Source: an uncultured Poribacteria bacterium (GTDB taxonomy: Bacteria > Poribacteria > WGA-4E > WGA-3G). Taken from it: a DNA stretch of 64,000 bases. Position 1 is the first letter of the stretch, and each line of letters starts with the position of its first letter. This document shows, piece after piece, positions 24,590-33,661 of the stretch. The position numbers were made by a program, and so were the translations under genes. The notes beneath the pieces were generated by a model. That model saw only the letters and a program-made list of their open reading frames with translations, ran no database searches and was not told the origin of the DNA. The DNA lies in contig OX638352.1 of NCBI GenBank assembly GCA_951813545.1, positions 2,108,001-2,172,000 on the forward strand, in the 5' to 3' direction.

Positions 24590-25495
24590 ATGGCAAGGAC
24601 TTACAAAACATTGACCGAATCAGACGTTAACCATTTCGTTGAGAAGGGACATGTTATTCTAAAAGATTGTTTTCCGCGCGAGTTGGCAGAAGAATGGCGG
24701 ACATTCGCCTACAAACGACTCGGTTATGATCCAGATGATCCGACAACTTGGAAGGAACCACGCATTCACTTGCCTTCTATGAACCGGGTGCTAATTGAGG
24801 ATGTTGCACCGAGGGCGTGGGATGCTATCTGTGATCTGCTTGGCGGTGAAGACAGGATTATTAATCCCTGGGGGAACGACTCAAAGCCCGGTTGGAGTGA
24901 CGGTTTCATTATCAACTTTGCGTTAGGGGCAGACGCACCTTGGCAACCGCCTTCCCCCGAAGTTAGTGGTTGGCATAAGGATGGCGATTTCTTTAGGCAC
25001 TTTCTGGATAGCCCCGAACAGGGATTGCTTTCTATTGTCGTCTGGTCGGATATCTATCCGCAGAGCGGTGGCACGTTCGTGGCGTGCGATTCGGTCCAGC
25101 ATGTCGCACAACGGTTGTATGAGCACCCAGAAGGCTTGCCACCTGGAGGGTTTGGGCAACTCATTGGAAAGTGCAAGGACTTTGTAGAAATCACAGGAAA
25201 CGCAGGCGATGTTGTGCTGCTGCACCCGTTTATCTTGCATGCCGCTTCACAGAACCCATCTGGTCGCGCCCGTTTCATCACGAACCCGCCGGTTTCCCTC
25301 AAAGAACCGATGAATTTCAATCGTGAGAATCCGAATGATTTCTCACCGGTGGAGTTAGGAGTGCTGCACGGGTTAGGAAAAAGCCGATTGGACTTTAAAC
25401 CGACAGCACCGAGAGAACGCTTAGTCCCAGAGCGCGTCAAGCGTCAGAAAAAGATGCTCGAGGAGCAGAAAAAACGACTCGCGATGGAAGAGTAA
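24590..25495 (+). CDS. Phytanoyl-CoA dioxygenase family protein
   Basis: The 301-residue protein belongs to the Fe(II)/2-oxoglutarate oxygenases. The metal-binding pair is seen in SGWHKDGDFF (H and D) and the distal His in VVLLHPFILHAAS, followed by the Arg (GRARF) that binds 2-oxoglutarate. N-terminal DVNHFVEKGHVILKDCFP is the usual entry of the family. AAGAGGAAA precedes the ATG. It hydroxylates an unknown small molecule. It is co-directional with the Tm-1-like gene and convergent with a second PhyH-type gene. Confidence 0.9.
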   Translation: MARTYKTLTESDVNHFVEKGHVILKDCFPRELAEEWRTFAYKRLGYDPDDPTTWKEPRIHLPSMNRVLIEDVAPRAWDAICDLLGGEDRIINPWGNDSKPGWSDGFIINFALGADAPWQPPSPEVSGWHKDGDFFRHFLDSPEQGLLSIVVWSDIYPQSGGTFVACDSVQHVAQRLYEHPEGLPPGGFGQLIGKCKDFVEITGNAGDVVLLHPFILHAASQNPSGRARFITNPPVSLKEPMNFNRENPNDFSPVELGVLHGLGKSRLDFKPTAPRERLVPERVKRQKKMLEEQKKRLAMEE

Positions 25496-25522
25496 GGCGA
25501 GGTTAAATGGGGATTAAAAAAT

Positions 25523-25566
25523 AATTCGGTAATTCGGGGTTACAACCCCTCCCACATTACCGAATT
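25523..25566. terminator. Long palindrome between convergent oxygenase genes
   Basis: An 11-bp perfect inverted repeat (AATTCGGTAAT / ATTACCGAATT) encloses a second small hairpin (GGGGTT / AACCCC). It begins 28 bp after the plus-strand gene and is AT-rich at its base, consistent with a bidirectional terminator. Confidence 0.55.
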
Positions 25567-25711
25567 AAATTCTGAATCTTCATGAAATCTCACCAGCAAA
25601 ATCCGATTGTAGGTTGGAAAGTAGTTGACTTGCGCTCCAATCAACCCAATCCACGATCTACACAGAAACCGGTTTTCGACAACGGAGAAAACCGAGCAGA
25701 AACCCTATAGT

Positions 25712-26923
25712 TTAAAGATCAAATTGGGTTCGGCTTTGATTGCACGCCTTCCCTTTGCCCCGAATCACATCGGTCTGCTGCCATGTATCAATCGTACGAC
25801 AGATAGCGTCACTCTCACCGAGACGTTTTTGCAGTTCGGACCTTGTAAACCAGTGATAGCTCTCATCAGCGAGTGCATCAAGATCAAGATCCCCGTCCGA
25901 AAAGCCGTAGACGCGGCAGATACCATCCTCCTTTTCCACATCGTCAATATAGGACATCCAAGAAACCTCTAAACCGAGTTGGGTTTGGGTGAGTTCTTGC
26001 AGTGAACCGATCCGTGCGCCGACATCCCAACCAACGAGTTTCTCCTCTTCCCAGCCTTCGCCTCCCGGCAACTCCCAAGACGCTTTTTCGGTGTCGCTGC
26101 GCAGAAGGAATTTTGATTCCTGACCAGATGGATGCTCAATGAGTAGGCGTGTTGTCGTAATCGGCTTGTCGAAACAGGTTGGTATGAGGCGTTTGCCATC
26201 ATCGCTTAACGCCTCCAACGCGGCGGGATTGTAAGGATAATATCCTGCTGCCGGTGGTGCGTCTACTGCACAATACTTATTGAAAATCCCGCATCGGTCT
26301 TTAGTTGTGGTACCCGCAGGTGCTTCGTGCCAGACGTGCTCGTTGACAACAAGTAAGTCCCCAGCTTTGAGTTCTGGATCAATGAACGGTGGCAGCTGCT
26401 CACGATCCGGACGAGTGAGGTCCAAGATATGCGCGTCCGGATCAATCACCTGCGTTAATTTATGGGACTTGGGAGACACGAGGAAGGGACCGTATTCCGA
26501 ATCGAAATCAGTCAGCGGAATAATGGCGAATACCCAGTTCATTGATGAGCCGACAGGTCGCCACCGTTTGTAGTCGCAATGTGCGCCGGCACCCTTATCA
26601 CCCGGTGTGCGAAGATACGCAACATAGGCAGTCAGGTGTGCGGGTTGACCAAGGGCAGATTCCACGGCACCAACAACAGCTGGATGTTCGGCAATAGCGG
26701 TGAGTCCGGGTGCAGCGAGACGGTTGCCACTCACCGTGTATTTCGCTGGCTGAGGATACGTCAGCGACGATGGATAGGCATCGCGTTTCACCTCTTTTTG
26801 GACGACGCGCCGGAGTTCGTCGGCTTCCTTAGGCGACAAAACGTTTCGCACAATGAGATAGCCGTCCTCATGGTAGTCGGCGATCTGTTGTTTACTAAGA
26901 GTTGGGATTATCGTTGTAGTCAT
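25712..26923 (-). CDS. PhyH-type dioxygenase fused to a degenerate Nudix-like domain
   Basis: I chose the ATG at 26923 (MTTTIIPTLSKQQ) because AAGGAG lies 7 bases upstream; the frame continues 21 codons to 26986. Residues 1-260 are a phytanoyl-CoA dioxygenase-like domain: DYHEDGYLIVRNVLSPKEAD, GAHCDYKRWRPVG (metal H and D) and VVNEHVWHEAPAGTT (distal H). Residues about 270-390 read LLIEHPSGQESKFLLRS, WELPGGEGWEEE, then GSLQELTQTQLGLEVSW, which looks like a Nudix fold with a broken Nudix box. An oxygenase plus Nudix-like fusion is uncommon; the second domain may bind a nucleotide-like ligand without cleaving it. Confidence 0.75.
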   Translation of the reverse strand: MTTTIIPTLSKQQIADYHEDGYLIVRNVLSPKEADELRRVVQKEVKRDAYPSSLTYPQPAKYTVSGNRLAAPGLTAIAEHPAVVGAVESALGQPAHLTAYVAYLRTPGDKGAGAHCDYKRWRPVGSSMNWVFAIIPLTDFDSEYGPFLVSPKSHKLTQVIDPDAHILDLTRPDREQLPPFIDPELKAGDLLVVNEHVWHEAPAGTTTKDRCGIFNKYCAVDAPPAAGYYPYNPAALEALSDDGKRLIPTCFDKPITTTRLLIEHPSGQESKFLLRSDTEKASWELPGGEGWEEEKLVGWDVGARIGSLQELTQTQLGLEVSWMSYIDDVEKEDGICRVYGFSDGDLDLDALADESYHWFTRSELQKRLGESDAICRTIDTWQQTDVIRGKGKACNQSRTQFDL

Positions 26924-26999
26924 AACAAAACTCCTTCTCATTGAAGTTTTCAGGGAAGAAATAGTGGCGTGTTTGACAGATAACAAAACGCTTTACAAG

Positions 27000-29066
27000 T
27001 CACTTTACCTTCATCACAACAAGTGTCACATCATCCTCTGGGGGTCTCCCTTGCGCCCATGACATACCCGCATTGAAGAGATGATCAATAATCGCTTGCG
27101 GGGACTGATTCGCTACCTCCGCAAATAGTTCCGTCGTTTTTGGATAGTCCAACATTTCGTTTTCAGGGTTTAACATCTCTGGTAGACCGTCACTCATGAG
27201 CAGGATTGTATCGCCGGGCTGGAGTTCAAACGATGCTTCTTCCCGCTCGGCTCCGATAAACCCGCCCAATGGCATGCCTTCAAGCAATATTTCCTCAACA
27301 AGGTTTTCGGTCGCTCGATAGATGAGTGCTGGCGGCATCCCGGCACCTGTAAGTTCCAATTTATTGTGGTTGAACGTGGCGAGTGTCATTGCCATATACA
27401 ACCTTTTTAGATTCATGCTCTTGACACCCTGCGAAATACGGTCGAGTGTTTCTAAGTTACCGGCATCCGGTGCCGATGTCTTGAAAAGGCTTTTAACAGC
27501 GGAAACGACGAGTCCAGCGTTCGTACCGTGCCCCGTGGCATCTCCGATTGCAAGTGTAAGCCGTTCGTTCTGGGTAAGATTGTAGTCATAATAGTCGCCA
27601 CCGACCTCCGTTGCGGGTTGCATCTTGAATGCGACATCAAGGTTAGGCAATTGTGGTGCGTCTTGCGGTAGCATCGACATCTGGAGTTTACGTGCTTCTT
27701 CTAATTCCTCTGTTTTGCGAGTGTTCTCAACCTCCAAAAGTTGTCGCTCAAGCGCCTCCGTCTCAAGTTTTCGGTGCGTTCGGGAGAAATTGCGAGCAAG
27801 GTAAACCGACATCGAAAAAAGCGGTGCGAGGGTTATAGCGAGTGCACTAAATTGCCAGTTTATGTTTCCATCATATCTTGTATATGACACGAAAAAAGTG
27901 AACATGAACGGAAGGATAATAGGCATGAGCGAGCCGAGTCCAAAAATCCACGCGCCATCTTTTTTCTTTACGATGGCGACGATAATCACACGCGCCATCT
28001 CTAAAAACGTGAGAGCGGTTAATAGAGATAGGAATAGAGACCCTGTGAGGGATATCTCGAAGATTTCCCCCGTAGTCGCTCCGAGTACGAGCATTGGAAC
28101 AGTACCAACACCAAGGAAGATCAAGCAGATAGATATAACCCACCCCATAAGAAAGAACCAAGACAGTTTGGGCAACTTCGGATAAAAGAGCGTATAGAGA
28201 AATAGCATTCCTGCCAAAAACATCAGTACATAAACACACACAAGTAACTGAAGTAGAAACAGCATTTGTGTTACACTTGTTGATAAAAAGACAAGCTGGA
28301 AGACAAGGAAAACAAAAGCACCGATGCTCCCTATCGAAATCGCAAAATAGAGGTTTTCGCGTGCCCGCGGATAAAAGCCGAATAGCAATAAGTGTTGTAG
28401 CATCATGAAAATCGAAATTGCCGTCCATACCATCTGAAAAGTGGTGACTTCGCGAACAATGGTGACATGTCTTTTAATGTTCCGGTTCAGTTCTGTCAAT
28501 CTGAGTCCAAAGCCACGTATCGGTATCGACTCGGGAGAAGAAAAATTGGAATACCGGACTGCGATGACATGATCGGTTTTGCCGGAGAACGAAATCACTT
28601 GTGGGTTGCGCGCCCAATACGGTTTTTCTTCTTCTCTCCTCGTTCCAACTGTACCGAATTTATAAATCAGCTCGCCGTCAAGATAGATTTCAGACGCACC
28701 CGCTTGATACGTTACATGAAGTGCCAACGGCAGATTCCAGAGCTGCTCATCAAGAACGGACAGATGAAGTCTGAACCAACCGATACCCTCCCATCTATTT
28801 TCGGAAAGTTCTTTTCGAGACATTAGTGTACTCATGGATTCCCACGCGGTATCGTCAAAAGTTGGGCTTGCCCATTCGGGATTATCACCCGGATGATACT
28901 TCCAAGGTGCAGAGAACAAATCCGCCTTGTCCGAATTCACAGCCTCTAACGTCAACACGCGTATACCGGTGACCGGCACAAAGTTGCTCTCTTGCGCAGC
29001 TACTTGCGATACGAATCCGAACGCCGCGAAAATGAGATAGGAAGTTAGAATCAACCCTTGCTTCAT
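27000..29066 (-). CDS. RsbU/SpoIIE-type serine phosphatase with 7TM sensor domain
   Basis: The 688 residues start with a signal peptide (ending SQVAAQ), then a jelly-roll extracellular domain (WYRLHLSV-like GIGWFRLHLSVLDEQLWNLP, EIYLDGELIYKFGTVG) as in 7TMR-DISM receptors, seven membrane helices (about residues 205-420), a coiled-coil linker (LEVENTRKTEELEEARKLQM) and a PP2C-like phosphatase domain (EVGGDYYDY, IGDATGHGTNAGLVVSA, LLMSDGLPEM, PPEDDVTLVV) with the metal-binding Asp residues intact. It probably senses a periplasmic ligand and controls a partner-switching pathway. The start lies 2 bp after the stop of the GNAT gene, so the two are coupled. Confidence 0.9.
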   Translation of the reverse strand: MKQGLILTSYLIFAAFGFVSQVAAQESNFVPVTGIRVLTLEAVNSDKADLFSAPWKYHPGDNPEWASPTFDDTAWESMSTLMSRKELSENRWEGIGWFRLHLSVLDEQLWNLPLALHVTYQAGASEIYLDGELIYKFGTVGTRREEEKPYWARNPQVISFSGKTDHVIAVRYSNFSSPESIPIRGFGLRLTELNRNIKRHVTIVREVTTFQMVWTAISIFMMLQHLLLFGFYPRARENLYFAISIGSIGAFVFLVFQLVFLSTSVTQMLFLLQLLVCVYVLMFLAGMLFLYTLFYPKLPKLSWFFLMGWVISICLIFLGVGTVPMLVLGATTGEIFEISLTGSLFLSLLTALTFLEMARVIIVAIVKKKDGAWIFGLGSLMPIILPFMFTFFVSYTRYDGNINWQFSALAITLAPLFSMSVYLARNFSRTHRKLETEALERQLLEVENTRKTEELEEARKLQMSMLPQDAPQLPNLDVAFKMQPATEVGGDYYDYNLTQNERLTLAIGDATGHGTNAGLVVSAVKSLFKTSAPDAGNLETLDRISQGVKSMNLKRLYMAMTLATFNHNKLELTGAGMPPALIYRATENLVEEILLEGMPLGGFIGAEREEASFELQPGDTILLMSDGLPEMLNPENEMLDYPKTTELFAEVANQSPQAIIDHLFNAGMSWAQGRPPEDDVTLVVMKVK

Positions 29067-29067
29067 A

Positions 29068-29619
29068 CTAAAAATTCAATTCCTTCAAAATTGGGTGTTC
29101 CAAAACGGACGCGACTTCTGTCCAAGCCTGTTGGCTATTTTCACGCGAAAGGTCAGGAATAAAACCAAAGTCAAGATAAACTTTGATCGCTGGAATACGC
29201 CCGGTTGACGTGCCGAGAAAGCAGCGTTCGTGGGATTGTTTCAGACGCTCCATCGCTACAGACATCATCGGTTTGGAAAGACTACGTCCTTGGTAATCGG
29301 GGTGAATTGCGACCCAGTGAATCTGTCCCCAAACGTCTCCATTTATATCTTGCCACCACGCTGTGGTTGTCCCGATTTCCTCGCCTGCGTCCGTCGTTAA
29401 GTAGAAACTTCTATCCTCCAACACTGAAAGATGATGTCCAAACTCGCGATCAAAAAGCCCATCGTCAATGTCCATGTAGGGTTCCGCGGCTTTCAGAATC
29501 CGCGTCCAGATATGTCCCTCATTCTGACGATAATTCCGGATCGCAAACCCCTCTGGGATGGGGAATTGTGGGATATTCTCCATGTTCTCACGCGTCATTC
29601 TGACGCTGTAGTTTTTCAT
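29068..29619 (-). CDS. GNAT family N-acetyltransferase
   Basis: The central motif is clear: IHWVAIHPDYQGRSLSKPMM (acetyl-CoA-binding loop Q-G-R-S) followed by a helix and GTSTGRIPAIKVYLDFGFIP, typical GNAT motifs A and B. The start is uncertain: ATG at 29619 (MKNYSVRM), 29598 or 29583 are possible, and none has a strong ribosome site; an in-frame codon at 29667 is less likely. The acceptor is unknown. It is the first gene of a coupled pair with the phosphatase. Confidence 0.85.
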   Translation of the reverse strand: MKNYSVRMTRENMENIPQFPIPEGFAIRNYRQNEGHIWTRILKAAEPYMDIDDGLFDREFGHHLSVLEDRSFYLTTDAGEEIGTTTAWWQDINGDVWGQIHWVAIHPDYQGRSLSKPMMSVAMERLKQSHERCFLGTSTGRIPAIKVYLDFGFIPDLSRENSQQAWTEVASVLEHPILKELNF

Positions 29620-29773
29620 AATTGGGTGTGGAAATGCGGAAGATGAAGTTCTGAAACCTGTCCTCACCTAAGTTAATATAGCAAACCCTGTAGGAAAATG
29701 GCAAGGATATTTTGAGATAGAAGCACTCAGTTGTCGGTTGTCAGCTGTCAGATGGAAAGCGGTATAACAGAAT

Positions 29774-29802
29774 TTGGTTGCTCTACTGGCACAGCGTATG
29801 AT
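29774..29802 (+). promoter_or_regulatory. Possible promoter of the DUF488-RecQ operon
   Basis: TTGGTT (29774-29779) and TATGAT (29797-29802) with 17-bp spacing. Transcription would start about 29809, only about 7 nt before the ATG at 29816, giving a very short or leaderless mRNA; this fits the lack of a ribosome site. Confidence 0.4.
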
Positions 29803-29815
29803 ATTATTATGTATC

Positions 29816-30367
29816 ATGGAAAAACCAACAGCCATTCCAATCTACACGATAGGCTACGGAAACCGATCAATAGTGGAACTCATTGAAGTGTTACAGCAGC
29901 ACGAAATTACCTTCCTCATTGATGTCCGTTCGGCACCGTACTCACGCTACAAACCGGAATTCTCCAAAGCACCGTTAGCGAATGAACTGGAACGACACAG
30001 CATTCGCTATATATTCATGGGGGATACACTCGGTGGCAGACCCGATGATGAAACGTGTTATGTCAACGGAAAAGTTGATTACGAAAAGGTCAAAGTCACG
30101 GAGTTCTACCAGAGCGGAATTGAACGCTTACACACCGCCTTCTTGCAACAACAATCTGTTGTCCTTATGTGCAGCGAAGGAAAACCGGAAGAGTGTCACC
30201 GATGCAAACTCATCGGTGCAACGCTTACAACACAGAATATTCCCGTCATTCATATCGACGAAAATAGTGCGCAATTGACGCAGGAGAAAGTCGTTGAACG
30301 TCTGACAGGTGGGCAATTGTCGTTGTTTGGTGAAAATACGTTCCACTCTCGGAAAAAATACTCCTAA
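29816..30367 (+). CDS. DUF488 family protein (first copy)
   Basis: ATG 29816 (MEKPTAIPIYTIGYGNRSIV) is preferred; the frame is open 14 codons further up but there the sequence is promoter-like. Family marks are IYTIGYGNRS, FLIDVRSAPYSRYKPEFSKA, the YIFMGDTLGGRP segment and VVLMCSEGKPEECHRCKLIG. DUF488 has no settled biochemical role; the conserved Asp/Arg in the second strand and the Cys/His set near the C-terminus (C-S-E-G-K-P-E-E-C-H-R) look catalytic or nucleotide-binding. It is followed after 12 bp by a second DUF488 gene and then the RecQ gene. Confidence 0.9.
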   Translation: MEKPTAIPIYTIGYGNRSIVELIEVLQQHEITFLIDVRSAPYSRYKPEFSKAPLANELERHSIRYIFMGDTLGGRPDDETCYVNGKVDYEKVKVTEFYQSGIERLHTAFLQQQSVVLMCSEGKPEECHRCKLIGATLTTQNIPVIHIDENSAQLTQEKVVERLTGGQLSLFGENTFHSRKKYS

Positions 30368-30379
30368 TTCAAATCCACC

Positions 30380-30871
30380 ATGAAGAAAATCAAAATTATC
30401 ACCATTGGTGTATACGGCTTTGACGAAGCAAGTTTTTTTGATGCTTTATGCAAGGCAAAGGTTGATACGTTCTGCGATATCCGCAGCCGACGTGGCGTAC
30501 GCGGCGCAACGTATGCATTCGCCAACAGCAAGCGATTACAGGCACGACTCGCGGAATTCGGCATCCGTTACATTTACCGAAAAGACTTAGCTCCGACGAA
30601 AATTGTTCGAGAAAAACAGGCAGCGGCGGACAAAGCGACCAAAACCGCCAAACGCAAACGCACCGCATTGGGGGAAGCGTTCATTGATGCCTACCATACC
30701 GAATGTCTCGCTACATTTGACCCCCAAAGCCTGTTAGATGAACTGGAATCGGATGCTAAAGTTGTAGCACTCTTTTGTGTGGAAACTGCCCCGGATGCAT
30801 GCCACCGCTCCTTAGTAGCAGATAAACTGGCGAAAATACTCAATCTGGAGGTTGAAGATATTTTACCGTGA
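30380..30871 (+). CDS. DUF488 family protein (second copy)
   Basis: The 163 residues show the same core as its upstream neighbour: IITIGVYGFDEASFFDALCK, FCDIRSRRGVRGATYAFANS, YIYRKDLAPT and VVALFCVETAPDACHRSLVA. A basic stretch (KATKTAKRKRT) sits between and is absent from the first copy. The two proteins are clearly paralogues but differ widely, so this is an old duplication or a heteromeric pair. Its last codons overlap the GTG start of the RecQ gene by 4 bp (GTGA), a sign of translational coupling. Confidence 0.9.
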   Translation: MKKIKIITIGVYGFDEASFFDALCKAKVDTFCDIRSRRGVRGATYAFANSKRLQARLAEFGIRYIYRKDLAPTKIVREKQAAADKATKTAKRKRTALGEAFIDAYHTECLATFDPQSLLDELESDAKVVALFCVETAPDACHRSLVADKLAKILNLEVEDILP

Positions 30872-33651
30872 GAGTTTTAATTGTTGCAAAAACCCGAATG
30901 GGCAGCGGCGCATGTATCGGTGCGATTACAGAGACAGGAAAAAGCGTCCGACTGGTTCCGTTTAATGCTGACCCACATGCCGGGGCGAACCGAGAATATG
31001 AGGTTGGCGATATTTGGGAGATTACTGCCAAGCCTGTGCCAGAAACTTCACTGATTCCGCCGCATAATGAAAACATCGTGGTTCACGAAAAGCAGCGTCT
31101 TCATACCACGAAAAACACAAAAGATTTAGTAAGTGCTATTGAACTTTTGATGCCGCCGAAATTGGGGGACCCGCGAGAACTTTACGAAGGCTTATTGAAA
31201 ACGACAAGTAGCGGTTCGCTCTACATCACCGTGGACGGTGATATTCCGCCTTACAGTACTACGTTTTGGAGACCGGATCAACCGCTTACTCGCGATACAG
31301 AAGGGAGACGAATACGATATCGCTACCCTACCGAAAATGGAGGCTGCACGCTCACCTTCGTCGGTTTCCAAGAACCGCTTGAGACAATTCCTGCAGGTAT
31401 GCTCCTGCGTGTGTCGCTGGCACATCGGTGGAGACCAAAAGATCAGTCTCATGCTGAAGAGCGGCACTACGCGCAGATATCCGGCTGGTTTTTTGAAGAA
31501 TTAGAACAAGGGCAATCGGAACGTCCCAGAGATCAAGAACACCCCTCACTGCCAACCCCGACGCAAACCCCGTTAGATATTCTCACAAATGTTTTTGGAC
31601 ATGAACAGTTTCGTCCATTTCAGGAAACCATCATCAACCACATTTTAAAACGGCAGGATGCACTGATTGTTCTACCGACAGGTGGCGGAAAATCACTCTG
31701 TTATCAATTGCCTGCCCTCATGTTTGATGGTGTAACCGTTGTTGTCTCGCCACTAATTTCACTCATGCAGGATCAGGTGATGCAACTGAAAAATCGTGGT
31801 ATCCGCGCAGCGTTTCTCAATCATACTGTTGAGAATACAGAATACGTCGCCACGATGCAGCAAGTCAGACAAGGTGAAATCAAGCTGCTTTATGTCGCTC
31901 CTGAAACGCTCGTTCGCCCCGAAATACTTGTTATGCTTGATGACTCAGATGTTGCCTGCCTTGCGATTGATGAAGCACACTGCATTTCAGAATGGGGACA
32001 CGACTTTCGGCAGGAATACCGAAAGTTGGTTTCTATTCGCGAGCGATTCCAAAAAGCCGTTTGCGTCGCCCTAACAGCTACTGCGACCCCACGGGTTCAA
32101 AATGACATCAAAAAATTACTCAAGTTTGGCGAGGGAAACGAATTCATAGGCAGCTTTGACCGAGAAAATCTATTCATCGCTGTTGAACCGAAAGTTGAAT
32201 TGCTGGAACAGACACTCGCGTTTCTTGATAAACATCGCGGTGAATCTGGCATTATATATTGTCAAACGAAAAAACAGGTTGAATCGCTCTGTCGTAATTT
32301 AACCGCCAGACACATCTCAGTACGTCCCTATCACGCAGATCTGGATAACACAACTCGAAAACAGAATCAAGAGGCTTTCATTAATGGCGAAATCCAAGTA
32401 ATAGTCGCCACAATCGCCTTCGGTATGGGAATTGACAAACCGAATGTGCGTTTTGTGCTACACGCTGGTTTGCCGAAGGAACCTGAATCCTACTATCAGG
32501 AAATCGGTCGTAGTGGTCGCGACGGACTCCCAGCAGAGTGTCTTTTGCTATTCAGTTATGGCGATGTTGACACTATCAATCATTTCATTGATCAAGGTGC
32601 AGAATCCGAAAAACAGGGACGACAGGAACGATCACAAACACTGGTTTCGTGGGCAACGTCAATAGCGTGTCGTCGAAAAGTGTTGTTAGCTTATTTTGGA
32701 GAGCAATACGAACAGCAAAATTGTGGGATGTGTGACAACTGCCGTAAATCAGAAACAGAGCGAGTTGACTTGACAGTACCAGCGCAAAAATTTCTCTCTT
32801 GTGTCGTCCGGACAGAAGAACTATTCGGTGAAGCGTATATCATTGATATATTACGGGAGTCAAAACGGAAAAAGATTCTTGATAACAGACACGATGAACT
32901 CTCCACGTATGGCATCGGTATGGAATACAGCAAGACGCAGTGGAGATATTTGTCTCATCAATTCCTCCAACAAGAACTATTAGCACGAGATCCCGAACAC
33001 GGCAGCCTCCGTGTGACTCAGAGTGGATGGGGAGTGCTGAATGGAGGCGAGCCGTTTTGGGGGTTTTCGGTGGAATCGGTACACCACCTCACATCTGAAG
33101 TGCTGACTGAATACGATCCCGAACTCTTCAAATTGCTCCAGACTGAACGAGACAGAATCGCTGACGTGGGAGGCGTACACCCTAATACGGTTTTTCACGA
33201 TAAAGCACTGCGAGCGATGGCGACCTATTTTCCGACATCTGAAGAATCGCTCAGAGTGATGCCAAGTGTGGGACCCGCAAAAACCGAAAAATACGGTGAT
33301 GTCTTTCTGCCAATCATCCGTGACTATTGCGAGGAACATGGAACGAAGCCGGTAGCGCACTCGACTGAAGCATCGAATACTGATCCACCAACCTCCGCAG
33401 AACCGAACCCACACGCTCTCGAACTTTTCGAGCTGCTTCGCGATAAACGCAAAACTGTGGCAGATAAAGAAGAGGTAAGGGCATTCCGTGTTTTTTCTGA
33501 CAAGACGCTAAAAGAAATAGCCACCCATTTCCCACAAACACAAGAAGCGTTCAGACAAATTCATGGTATTGGTCCCGCGAAAACGGAAAAATACGCCGAT
33601 GATTTCTTACCGATTATCAGGGCATATCGCGAAGAACAGGGTATTGAGTGA
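30868..33651 (+). CDS. RecQ-family helicase with N-terminal dual-OB-like region and two HRDC-like repeats
   Basis: The GTG start overlaps the previous stop. Residues 1-215 (MRVLIVAKTRMGSGACIGAI, VRLVPFNADPHAG, EVGDIWEITAKP) form a beta-rich region I assign to a dual OB-fold (DuOB-like) domain. From about 235 the RecQ core follows: FGHEQFRPFQETI, Walker A LPTGGGKSLCYQ (about residue 269), DEAHCISEWGHDFRQEY (about 367) and QEIGRSGRDGLP. The RQC zinc site reads CRRKVLLAYF...CGMCDNC. Two HRDC-like repeats (about 745-825 and 845-925) each end in VGPAKTEKYGD or GIGPAKTEKYAD. It unwinds DNA 3' to 5' by family; the added N-terminal module and the coupled DUF488 genes suggest a dedicated system. Confidence 0.9.
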   Translation: MRVLIVAKTRMGSGACIGAITETGKSVRLVPFNADPHAGANREYEVGDIWEITAKPVPETSLIPPHNENIVVHEKQRLHTTKNTKDLVSAIELLMPPKLGDPRELYEGLLKTTSSGSLYITVDGDIPPYSTTFWRPDQPLTRDTEGRRIRYRYPTENGGCTLTFVGFQEPLETIPAGMLLRVSLAHRWRPKDQSHAEERHYAQISGWFFEELEQGQSERPRDQEHPSLPTPTQTPLDILTNVFGHEQFRPFQETIINHILKRQDALIVLPTGGGKSLCYQLPALMFDGVTVVVSPLISLMQDQVMQLKNRGIRAAFLNHTVENTEYVATMQQVRQGEIKLLYVAPETLVRPEILVMLDDSDVACLAIDEAHCISEWGHDFRQEYRKLVSIRERFQKAVCVALTATATPRVQNDIKKLLKFGEGNEFIGSFDRENLFIAVEPKVELLEQTLAFLDKHRGESGIIYCQTKKQVESLCRNLTARHISVRPYHADLDNTTRKQNQEAFINGEIQVIVATIAFGMGIDKPNVRFVLHAGLPKEPESYYQEIGRSGRDGLPAECLLLFSYGDVDTINHFIDQGAESEKQGRQERSQTLVSWATSIACRRKVLLAYFGEQYEQQNCGMCDNCRKSETERVDLTVPAQKFLSCVVRTEELFGEAYIIDILRESKRKKILDNRHDELSTYGIGMEYSKTQWRYLSHQFLQQELLARDPEHGSLRVTQSGWGVLNGGEPFWGFSVESVHHLTSEVLTEYDPELFKLLQTERDRIADVGGVHPNTVFHDKALRAMATYFPTSEESLRVMPSVGPAKTEKYGDVFLPIIRDYCEEHGTKPVAHSTEASNTDPPTSAEPNPHALELFELLRDKRKTVADKEEVRAFRVFSDKTLKEIATHFPQTQEAFRQIHGIGPAKTEKYADDFLPIIRAYREEQGIE

Positions 33652-33661
33652 AGTGCCTGTT

